Below are positions 1 to 11,500 of a stretch of DNA of 64,000 nt, in pieces. The DNA is taken from NCBI GenBank assembly GCA_021234535.1, contig CM037832.1, positions 4,489,803 through 4,553,802 on the forward strand. The letters run 5' to 3'. Below the pieces are notes generated by a model. It was not told where the DNA came from, searched no databases, and saw nothing but the letters and a program-made list of their open reading frames with translations. This stretch comes from Stichopus chloronotus (lineage: Eukaryota; Echinodermata; Holothuroidea; Aspidochirotida; Stichopodidae). The translations under genes and the position numbers were made by a program. Numbering within the stretch: position 1 is the first letter of the stretch; the number at the start of each line of letters is the position of its first letter.

Positions 1-1080
1 ACAACAAGATTTGTAACACAATTGAAACAATCGGTAAGTTTCACTTTACTACACACTTGCTACTTGCCAGACATTAAAACGGAATATTGTGACATGAAAA
101 AACCTAATTTGTGATGAGTGCGGTATGCACTTGATGACAGCGCATATTGTCCCATAAAATTGTTGTAACTATGAAAACTTATTTCTGCCTCTGAAAGCGA
201 AATGATTTCACTTGAAGTGCACCACCCTCAGCTTTGGGGGTTCTCTTCTATATTTTTCGTTGATTTAATTTATACCATCATGGAGCTATACGAAGTAGCT
301 CCATGGAATCATCTGTAATTTATTTTCAATTTGTTTTTCCATCTCTTTTTCAACAGTCCATGCTTATGAAATTGTTAACCTTCTGTGTGCTTATATTCCA
401 ACATTCTATTTTAAACCACTTGTTTAAGCCTTAAGTTTTTATACATCTGCCGTTGTTGCAGTACATTACTCTGCATGCTCCTTTAAAGCACAGTTGTGAT
501 TTGTGTCTTCATCGGACCAGCTGTTCTGTTGATTCAAGTAAATAAAGAATCAGACTTTGAAATATGGAAATATTAATTAAGCAACCATGCAGGTTTGTCA
601 GTACTTATCAACCGGTCTTACTTAAGGAGCACTTTGCTGAAATTTCCACTTAAAAAGTTCATTTATCTCAATAATGACCTTCTGTTTTCAACCACTTGGG
701 TTTGGTCAAAGTATTTTACGTGTATTAATTTGACCATATTTTGGGTCGGTGCATGGTTGACCAATCTATGGTCAATTGTGACCATAGTGGATTTAGAGAG
801 TATACTGAAACATATTTCGAACAACATATGACAAGTTCACCATGAACACAACCCTGTCAATTTTTCACAAACGAAAAAGTGGACTTTCAAATGAAAGATG
901 CAAATTTTGGTCTCAGAGATAAAATTTGAGTACCCACTTATGGTGCCATGTTCAACATCACGACGTATCGTAGTACTAAAAAGTAGAAAATACGTGGAAA
1001 ATACGTGGAAAACAAGTGTCAATCACCAGGAAATAATAGTAAAGAAAATATTGTAATTTCATCTCTTCCGACAGTGATTT
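1..1080. other. Unassigned AT-rich DNA (SAMHD1 intron expected)
   Basis: No exon, RNA gene or transposon protein recognised. The missing next SAMHD1 exon (start of the catalytic HD motif) was searched for by eye on the minus strand and not found. From about 880 the first degenerate unit of the following satellite may begin. Confidence 0.4.
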
Positions 1081-2340
1081 TAGATTCCGGGCCCATTGTG
1101 TAATTCTCATCTCTGTAAGCTCATTTACTTGCATGTCCCTCTCTTTGCAAAATGGGTAAACATTACAGTTGGTAATACTCACAGAAATTTTAAATCCCAA
1201 ACCTAAATTTACGAGAAAAACAGGAAGCAGAAATGCTGTAATATTCCCCTTTGGAGCCAAATTTTTTTTCTGTTTTGGGGGCCTGGAGCCATATGCTACT
1301 ACCAAAATATTTCCTTAAGTAAAACTTCATACTCTCATTTTTACCAAACCAGTAGTAAAGTGACTCGACAACATAGACTGATAATTTAAAAGTCCACCTA
1401 GGCATTTAATACAATTAAATCATTCGTAAAAAGTGCAATGTTTTAACTTTTTACAAACTGAATTTAGGCGTCTGGGTCCATGCTCGAGTGCACGTTACTG
1501 CCACTGAATTACAGGACCCCATCTTCTGTAAGTTAGTAGTCAAGCAACGTGACTATACACAACCAAAAGGCCAAACAGGATTCTCATAAGAAGTTATTGA
1601 CATTGAAATAGGCCTATTGGATATTCTTCATTTTCGTCAAAATTTTCTTGCTTTGAGGCCATATTTGAGTACCCATGTATTGATGCGTAGGTGATCGTAT
1701 ATCCTCATCTTTACACAATCAGTAGACCATAGACATACAAAAACCCAAATATTATCTTACATGAAATAAAAGGAGCTTGGATGGTACAATTTTTCACATC
1801 GCTTTCATAATTTGATGGATTTTGGGATATGCCGTTACACTGAAGTAACAACATCATTCCTCAAATGAAACTTTATGTCCACATCTGTACCTAATCAGCA
1901 GGAAAAAGTCTTGATATCGCAAAAGGAAATTTTAAACGTCCACATACATGTTATCAGAAGCATATCATTTAAAAATACGGTGTCTTTACATTTTGGTCCA
2001 TTTTGGAATTACGGGACATGTTAGAGTGCACATTTCTTCCGTTTCATAAAATCACATGATCCCATCTTAGCTAAATCAGTAGTCAGGTGGAGTAGCTATG
2101 CACATGGGAAATTTCAAACATTGGATGTGTGCATAAAAGAAGTTATTGCCACTGAAATGTTGGAATTTTTTCAATTAAAACTTTTGTAGTTTTGGGGCTA
2201 ACTTAAAAAACAATCTCCTTAATGCACGGTAACATTATGTCTCATCTGTATACAAGCAGTAGTACTTCAAGTGCCATGGAACTCACAGAAACGTTCAATT
2301 CTAAAATATCATCCAAAGTGAAGTAAAGTGAGTTCGAATA
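1080..2340. repeat. Degenerate tandem repeat, ~180-bp unit
   Basis: A diverged block recurs with a marker of the form CTCATCTgtayMhAATCAGTAGt at about 1333, 1520, 1704, 1880, 2061 and 2241, giving spacings of 187, 184, 176, 181 and 180 bp. Secondary shared words (AAGTTATTGMCAYTGAAAT, TTTTGGRGSC) keep the same order. At least six units are visible; an additional weak one may start near 1100. No coding sequence inside. Confidence 0.6.
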
Positions 2341-2544
2341 CTTCAATATCCTGATTCATATTTTGAGGGGATCATTTTAGAGCACCTGTTACAAAGATAT
2401 TCAAATGAACAAAATCCCAAACAAGGTGGTCCCGGAAACTTAACCTCTCCGAATACCATCTAAAGCATGTAACGGGGCCTATTTGAAGGGGCAAAGTTTG
2501 TTTGTACCACTTGTAAAAATACTGATTCGTCTCATCAAATAGTA

Positions 2545-2725
2545 CCATTCCCGGTACCAAGTAGCGACGATGTCATTAGTATGTTTTCGATACACCAGTG
2601 GGACCCGTGCTGTTGCATATTTATTATATAGGCTCTTATAGTGAAAAACGTTGATTTTCCAATATGATTTCGGTTATTGACTGTTTTTATGCCAATCTTA
2701 TTGCTTTTCAAACAAGTTACTGTCA
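2545..2725 (-). repeat. Dispersed repeat copy, inverted mate at 60800-60985
   Basis: The reverse complement matches 60800-60985 through several blocks: AAGCAAYRRGATTGKCATAA, a central AATTATATTSGAAAA-like block, ATGCAACAGYAC and CACTGGTGTATC. Both short apparent ORFs share the translation NMQQ...WCIxNIL, which reflects DNA repeat identity, not necessarily a gene. Confidence 0.6.
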
Positions 2726-3031
2726 AGGGTGAAATTTTAAAATTGTGAGGTCGTTTTTCTCATTCATCTGTTTTAAGAGAAGTCTTATAAGATATTTCCT
2801 TTCATATGGCACCAAATTGAGTAGGCAGAAAAACTCAGATACCCACACCGGATACGACGAATACATTAGTTTATTAAAAACATACTGTATTTTTTTTTTA
2901 ATGTCAATGTTCAAAAGTCTTCTATCAGAGGTAGTATTTAATGTCTGCTTCAAGGTTTCAACATCACTCGTCATATCTGAAGACAGAAGGGACAGAAGGT
3001 CAGTAATTCTGTCAAGTGTTATCACTGAGTG
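2723..3031 (-). other. Unidentified ~100-codon ORF
   Basis: Open minus-strand frame rich in Leu, Lys and Asp (begins ITLDRITDLLSLLSSD; contains SSYPVWVSEFF). It has no ATG at its upstream edge and no recognised domain. It sits inside a SAMHD1 intron and partly overlaps the dispersed repeat. It could be a transposon remnant or chance. Confidence 0.2.
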
Positions 3032-5373
3032 TTATCACTAAGTAGGAAGTAAGTAGCTAACGCAAGAAGTGGGTGATCATTCTGTCTGTCTCAAAGGTCG
3101 TGTGACACGAAAATGACACTTTTGAGTATTGGGTACATTAAGCATTGAAAATGTTGAAAATAGCCACAAATTTGATCCAAATCCGTTGAAGAAAATTAAT
3201 GTTAAATGTAAATTAGTGTTTCACAGCTGTGTCATAAATAAACATTGGCTATGTATGCAAATTTGTGACGTCAAGAGATGGACTCCCACGATATGTCTCA
3301 TGTTAACTCTTTGTTTAAATAACCTTTATTTCAAGGACATTTGAAAAATTCATATGCCCAGAGGGTTTTATTTTGGAAGCATGTAATCTTTCCTTAAAAA
3401 TAGTGATATCACTTAGCAATGTGACACCCAGTAATTAAGTAATTGAGAGGCAAAATATATAGGGTTAACAAAAGATATACTGGCACTGTGCAACACTCCA
3501 CGTCATCTGTGTTGCATTTTTCAAATTTTTGAAACGTCATATTTCAATAACGGTAATAGACATAAACAAAATTCCAATGGATTTTCACTCAACATTTTAC
3601 TTTGCAACATTTTTTCTAAAAGCATGTCACACAACCCTTAAATGTATCATTTCCGAGGAAGCAACTGAGGCCAAAGATGGCCTAAATGTGATGTGCTCGT
3701 CTGTGGTGTGTTTCATAGACTGCTCGGATATATCTTCTTTATATCCTCCAGAAAAGCGACCAATGTCTGATACTAAAGTACCATCCGAAACTGCTCGTGC
3801 ATGTTTGAAAACCTGAGAATTCTCTCTGAATTAGATTTTGAAAAGTACTTCATTCACAAGCAATCGTTATTGTCTCCTTTTCTATGCATTTTGAGTTTAT
3901 CTTATTGAGGGTTCATACCACAAGTTCTGTAGAACTTATTTTAGGCTTCTGCTATAGGTCACTTTCAATCTCGTATTTTTGTGTAATGTTTATCCCTTCT
4001 ACTGTATCATTATGTTCAAAAAAAATCTGACACGAATAAATGTTCATGAAATAAATGAAACACTTCAGCAAACCAAGTTTCTGTACACAGTGTACAGTCC
4101 ATTAAATGCTTTATGTAGTGTGTGTCTGTAATGTTAAGATTTTGTAATTTGTATTTCTATTAAATAGAGATATCAATTACTATCGTTTGTCAATATAGCA
4201 ATACGTCAGCACAATATGACAAGGTCCTGCCACAACACAAATCTTTTAATTCACTGATAATGTTTAACATAGAGTACCACACCTCACAAATAACTATTGC
4301 CTAGTCTAATCCTTTGACACCAATGAAAGCAACAATAAATCACTGGAGACATCGACATAGCATATGTGTTGAACACTTCATTTAATGAACTTAATTCCAC
4401 AGTAAAGTTCAAATTTATCCTCAGACACTGTACATGGTTGATGTTTAGTATTTTCTCACAGTTTCTATAAATTGGCATTAATGACAAACTGTGGCAAGAA
4501 ACTAAATACCGTAGAGAAGTAGAGTCTCAGTCATCACTGCATGGAAAATTTGAAAGAAAAAAATATAACACCTCCAGTACAGTTTTTCCTCTCTATATGT
4601 GCATGTGAGTGATGGAATGAGTTCTAAAACGTTCCTAAATCAGATAGGTATAACAGTCTAGTTACTTGAAAATACTCGTTACTGTGCGTTAGACCTCCTC
4701 TAGATTGAACACTGTGTTTACGGAAGTACATAATCTTATATTGTATGTAAAGGAAAATTAGAGTCATAATAAGATAAGCTGCCGTTTAAATTATAGAGAC
4801 TAACATGTGGTGAGCACCATCACCAAATTTCATGTAAATATGTTTCCTTTCAAAGATGCTGCAATTTTCAATTTCACAGAAAATGAACAAAAAGTTTCCA
4901 TTCTAAGATGTCAGAACCTGCCCATTTGTAATTGAAAAGCTTTTTGATAATATACCGAATGTCACAACCTGATTTCATAACCTGGCCATTTGCAATTGTT
5001 TTTATAATTTAGTTATGCGTAGATTCAACTCGAAATATCAATAATTCGAATATTCATAACACAGCTTATTCCACAAAACATATGTATGGACGGTCATTGA
5101 ACTTATAGAAAAACAACAAAAAGACTTTCAAAGTTTGCGTTCTACTTTAAAGATTGCCATTACCCTGTGTACTGTCTGATCGATTCCGGCCTTTGTTGTA
5201 CTTTAAGTACTCTAGTTTGTCATCCTTCTGTAAAGGAGGTAATGTCCATGTCATGGTATCAACGGAGTGCACACAGAAACAACTTTGTTGATTTGATGAT
5301 ATATATAAAAAAAAAAAATGAAACTAGACGTTTGTTCAATATGACAAAAACTCATGGCATAGAAAGTGCCTAC
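3032..5373. other. Intron DNA, nothing assigned
   Basis: AT-rich sequence downstream of SAMHD1 exon 4 on the minus strand. One 95-codon plus-strand ORF at 3529-3816 has no recognised domain. No further SAMHD1 exon seen. Confidence 0.4.
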
Positions 5374-5534
5374 CCTATGGAATGTTCAAATCTGTTATGA
5401 GATGCTCCTGGGTAGACAAAGTAACACATCCCCAACTGCTTGATACATCTCAACCTCTGGAATTCTGGTGTATCGATGATGTCGACCAGCAGTGGATGTA
5501 ACTCAATGTGTCCATGTACAGAATCATTAAACAC
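5374..5534 (-). CDS. SAMHD1: SAMHD1 exon 4: start of HD domain with allosteric-site residues
   Basis: 161-nt exon (53 codons plus 2 nt) between acceptor TTAACAG and donor GTAGGC. It encodes [20 protein letters not shown], then [12 protein letters not shown] and a [13 protein letters not shown] end. In the human enzyme the equivalents of the Lys just before the exon and of Asp, Gln and Arg in DTPxFQRLR bind the activating GTP, and the His of RFEH is the first metal ligand of the HD site. All are present here. The exon is uninterrupted and looks functional. Confidence 0.93.
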
Positions 5535-8500
5535 CTGTTAAGTAAAAAAGTACAATGTACAACATTCTACTGGACAAAAATATTAGGTATTTCATTATCT
5601 GATTTCAACAACGTTATGCACATTGTGTTATTACATCATTTATGATGTAATCATAGGTAATGTTAGTGGCAAAACAACTTCTCTTATTGAGAGATACCCT
5701 ATTAACGAATGTAATAAACTTTCTTCCCCCCCCCCCCCTTTCTCTCGACTTCTTTCCCAATCCCACTGTACAAATTTATAGATTACGACTGTCGAGTACC
5801 TTCCAAGATTCATGTGTTTTATAATTTGCTGATGGTCATTCTAAGTACATTATCTGTTGTTGATAGACCGCAGATAGCAACATAAGGGTGTCAACGTTTT
5901 ACTGGTCAGAATAGCATTACCGAAAATCGCTTGCACCAGAACGTTTTACAACCGCACCCTAAAGATACTATATTTGCTATATGATACCATACGCACCGGC
6001 TATATTTGCTGTTATGTTCAATATTCTTTAACTACTATATACACTTACAAACCTTGAACTGGACAGTTGGAAAAATGTAAAATAAATTGCCGCTTGTTTT
6101 GAACTAACACTATTTTATTTTTGTTTGTTTGCCTAATAGAAAATGTGTAATCGTCTTCACTGTACTCTTTATAAATACAGTAACAACTAAAGGACTTTGG
6201 ACTGGCTCATAAAATACAGCCACAGATTCTGTTACTGGTCAAATCATGATGTACTCACTAAGTTCACTTACAGCACGGCACAGTACCACCCGTAAGATTT
6301 GCAGAACAGGTGTAAAACCATTGATTATGTATGTATTTACTGTAATAAAGTAATTGTTAATTTATTAATAAAATCAGAAAAATCAATTAAATAGTTTACT
6401 ATCAGATATGAGAATCATGTGCTATAACTGGACTCAGACCTTTTTCTTCACTGCCTGGACTCTGACCTTCTTTTCCGGCGGTGGCTTTTCCCCTCTGATG
6501 AAAAATGGAACGAAATTTTTAATGTTTGCCTTAATTGTACTACTATAAATGAGCTGAATTATTCAAAGAATGCAATGTAGATACGGTAATTTATTACTTT
6601 AATTACATGATATTGCAGGACACAACAATCAGTTTGTATATAGACTGAACAGCATATTATACAGTTACGCAAACATTGTGCACAGCCACGATACGTTTTG
6701 TGACTCTTTGAAAACTTCAAAAACTAGGCAGTTCGAAGCTCAGGATATATGCTGGACATCTACGTCAGAATGTACGTCTTTTACAGGGAGAATACAAGGG
6801 TAATGAATGTTGCGCAACGCTCAATTATTCAAGGAATGCAATTTTGATATGGTAATTCATTTGTTTCTTATTAAATGATATTGCACGACACAAAAATAAC
6901 TTTGCATAAAGACTGAACAGCATGTTATAGTTATACCTTCGCAAATGGTGTGCACAGCCACAATACGTTTTTGTTCATTTGAAGCAGAAATTTTCGTTGG
7001 AACGCTTGTTTCCAAATCTTTGTCTATACAATTAGCAATAAAAGTGTGCACAGAACGCCTCGAAACGGGACCAGACCGAGACCACCTGACCCAGCTGACA
7101 CTGAACTCATACCATTGGTTTGGTGGTCTAACCAATCTTGTTTATGGTATACTTAAAATATTTTGGTCTTCGGTATTTTATTGCTCACCTTTTGCTTTGT
7201 TTGAAAGTCCGTTTAAGTTGTTACTTTTGCTTTCTAAACTTTACCTAGTTAAGTCCTCTTTGATCTCAAGTGACGCACACGAAATTTTGGGGTTGTTTTG
7301 GAAAGAAAAGCGAATAATTTTGAGACATATTACAAGGACAAATTAAAGTCCCCCAATTTCGAAATTCTTTTCAGGAGGTGGGGGGGGGGGGGAACTTGCC
7401 ATCCTCCCCAAGTCGTTACACCTCTGCTCAATAGACTTTCGATATTTTCTTTACGTGTATTTATGGATATCATTAGCTAGGGGTCATGGGGGGGGGGGGG
7501 GGAGGTGGGACGAATGTCCAAACTCTGGGTGGGTGGCTAGCTATGGTCCCATATCAAGATTGTCTGGAGGTTTTGCTGCATCGGCACTTTACTATTTGCA
7601 TGTACGAAGTGGTGATTATTTCAATTAATGACTCACACCAAGTAAAGGTCACTTTCCAGCTTTTCTAAGTTACATTAATTTATTCTCTTTTTGTGTTGTC
7701 ATGCTTTAAACTGTATACCGCCTTATAAGTTAAATAAGAATATAGGCAACAATCAGGCGGTGATTTCTATTTTCTGGTGTTGTCTGTACTTTTGTCAGAA
7801 TGTACACTACGGAAAATAAATAAGCAATTAAGGCACGTCTGTCAAAATTAGAATAGTGCATGGAATGAATTGTCGGTCCAATGAGCACATTGCGTGCAAA
7901 ATTATTGAATTAATAATTTGCTAGCGTATACCAACATAATTGTTTTATATCGGTGTCTCATAGGCACGTACAAGCTTTTTGAAAGTGGGCATTCCCCCCC
8001 CCCCCCTTCCACAACATTTTTCCAAGAGCAAAGCTATTACCACTTACTACAAAAATCATCAATAATTTCAACAATTTAATCTTCTCATGGATTCGCTGTG
8101 ACTATATTATCATATATGTTAAATTTAATTCCTCATTCCAATAATCTTATGCCTATGAGACTAACCTTAAAAAATGACATCATATTTGACCTGCCATCGT
8201 TGCTTGAGGAAATTTTATTACCTTTGATTCAACACAGCTTCGTGTCTTAAGGCCATTGTCGTTAATTTCTTAATTGCAAAATTAAGACAATCATAATGCC
8301 AACTGTTCGTCTTTTTGGAATTTGTGAAAACCACAATAAGAAGGATAGTCATAATTTTCAGTCAGGTCTTTTAGTTCTAAATGTAATAAAATCGAAGAGC
8401 TTTCAGAGGTGGCATCCTGGATTCCACTGGAGTCCTTAGGTTTGCACCGGACGTCACGCCAATATGTGGTTTTCCCCCTAACTTCACAGAGATATGTAAG

Positions 8501-11500
8501 CGTCTGACAAATATTAGTCGACTGAGGATGGCAACTGAGAGCACTAATGGAATTCTATCTATGGAGATTGCATCTAAACTTATGAAATGTATCTCTCATG
8601 TGTTAGCCCCTATACTTTCGCATATGACAAGTGAATTTTGTCTAGTGAATGAACATAGTGTGAGACTGGGTTCACAACTTTTTTTTCAGTCACTCCATTC
8701 TGTTCACTGTTCTTTCACGAAGTGTAATGCAGAACCTTTTGCAAAGAGTTACTATTGTCAACGATTTTTACAGTGTTGTGTATCATACGTAGTGAGTATG
8801 GAAAAGTGATTATATTCCCCTTGAGTATGCAAGCATTGTTTGTTGAAAGGTTATTGACCCCATCGTTTTGTTAAGTAAAAGAGATTAACATTTAAGTATC
8901 AAAAGTTAATCCAAACAGGCACATTGTCACGTATCATAGTTAGTTGTACATTTTGTATATTAAATGTAGATAGAAAGAACCAGAAATACATCCAGTTGTT
9001 GTTCAACGTTGAAATCCTGTCCAGGTGTCACATCGGCCCAATCACATTATCAAATATGGCCGCTCCGCTTCAAAAACATAATTAGTTCAACTAATGTCTG
9101 TCCCCAACTTTTAGTCGCCGGTGCTCAATGTATGGCTCAAAAAATATTTATCAAGAATTTATCAAGAAAAAGGGAAAGAGGATGTACAGCTCATGATGAT
9201 TCGTGCATCACCTCAAAAACACAGATTTGGTTAACCAATTTTAATAGATTGATTTTACTTTTCCCATGAATTGACGAATTGCAGACGTGATATACACTAT
9301 TTCAAGGTTGGGTACATGCCGCTCAAGTAGAATACGGAAATGCCGTTTCCTACCAAAAATCCAAACAGCCAAAAATTTTCTTGTACTCACCGAGCCAATA
9401 ATGGTGACGCTCCGCTTAGATTGTAATCCCGTTAGTTAGTGAGAAAAAACCAGCCCAACAAGAAATATCTGGGCACTAATGTGCCAATGTACTGTGCCAA
9501 TGCATTCAACAAAAAAAGTTTTCAAACACTCAAAAATAACAAAATAAAAGAAGAAGATGTTTATTTGTTTTTATGTTTAGTTTATTATGATTCTTGAACC
9601 ACCTTAAAAAAAATTAAGTATGTACTACCATTTGTAATAGATTGCTTCTCCTTTCCACACGAGTTGAAGACATTGCAGGCATGATATCCATATGTCAAGG
9701 TTGGGTGCATTCAGCCCAAGTTCACCCGGGAAGTGCCACCTCCTACTTTCTGGAGGGTTTGAAAAGCCTAACAAACTTTTCTTGGAGGCTATGTACTCCG
9801 TTTAATTTTTCCCTGCGAAGGTATTCCTCGTGTCTGAAACTATCCTGGTGGGGTCGTCACATAGTTGAAGAAAAAAGCAGCCAGTCGAATTTTTTGCTCT
9901 TTTCACACCCCCTTCCCCTAAAGATGCCACCCTAGCTAGGGCCCTGCTTACAGTATCAGCCTGATGACAGTTATGTTTTCGTAGCCAACAAAGACTACAA
10001 AAATTTGATCGAAATTGTCATCAGAAGTCTTCTTCATTTACAAATTTGGTTTCAATTGAAAACGATATTCTCCACTTTGCATGCAAGAAAAACGTGGTAA
10101 CCATGCATGCGTTCAAATCTTTTGCCTCAGAGGCACCTCTATCAGAAACTGGCATTTTACGAAGCACAAAGGTCTGACTGACGATGAAAATTTGACGTGG
10201 AAACAACATGTGAAGTAATAAAGTAATTCTTTTCTAAAGTATATTGGTATCTTTATCCATAACTGAAATCTCCAATATAAAATTACTACTACTTCATGTA
10301 CTCCATTTATTTTCTTATGTCATCATTACATCTTGTGGCCAAGCGGGTGCTACTGTCCCCAGACACTGCAAAACAGGGTACGTAAGGTTCTGCGAAACCC
10401 AGATGGTATTATTTTTTTTTCAAATTAAAGATGTACATATGTATTTGTATGTGTGTAAATATATTAACATGCATCGTAAGGATTTGTTTGTTATCAAAAG
10501 TGTTATCAAATGCAATGAAGACACCTAACGTAATGAAAAGCCCAAAACTCACTCAAAATATTTAATATTTCTGTAACAAGGCACGGAACCTTACTTGGTA
10601 AATTAATCCTTCAGAATTACTGTTCTAACATTTTAATCGTAATGTAAAGTCGAGAGCGTCTCTTCAGCGTCTCTTCAAAAATAAAATTGAGAATCTTTCC
10701 TTTGGAGCAAATATCACTTTTAATTTTCAAGATACATTTCACACTGCTTTACAGAGGTACCTAAGTTTATTAGATTATTTTCTAATGGTTTATTTTTCAA
10801 AGTCACTTGCTTTGAAGAACAGTCCTTTTGAACAGTTTTTTTGTAATGTCCATCAAATGTAAAATATGTAATGTGTGAAATCTTAACGTTTTGTTGATAT
10901 TTTTGTTGATGCATTTTGCTCATGTGAGAAATTAATTTAAAAAAATGGGGCTTTTAGTTTAGTTGGTTTAATTCGTGTTGTTACATAGTGTTTGGAATAA
11001 TCTGAAAGCTTTATAGAGGAAGTGTCAACATTTAAGTGGATACACGGAAAACTTTGTGTAAGATTGTAGCATCAGACAAGCGTTATGTTCTTATTTAGAC
11101 TTCTCGTAGGTTCTCTTGTGACCACATCAAAGTACATCAAATGTTTGTATGACCTGGTTGATTACGTAAGACATGATCAGTCTCATCATTCTGATGTCAA
11201 GTCAGTTTATTGGCCGAACAGAACTCAACCAGAATAAAGCAAACCAGATGACAGAAGCAGATGACAGAAGCACTTTAATTGTTTATCCTTTGGATAAACA
11301 GTTTCCATTGTGGAGTGCTTATTTTTCGGTAGATGACTTTTGTAAGCATTACCTCTAAATGGTATGATGTACACATGTCAGCTTCACATGTCAGCCAATT
11401 TGCTCGCTTACAGTACATAAGCGTATTCTACGAATGTCAAATTAAATATGGGGACAGTGACCTAGATTACAATTATGTAATTAACTAGAAGGATGTAATT

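Noticed and set aside
3529..3816. 95-codon plus-strand ORF
   Set aside because: No domain, no flanking splice signals, and it lies in intron DNA of a gene on the other strand.
6434..6439. Reading SAMHD1 exon 3 as a terminal exon ending in a TGA, with a polyadenylation-like AATAAA near 6360
   Set aside because: The donor GTCTGA before that TGA restores phase with exon 4, which is certain SAMHD1, so an internal exon is the better model.
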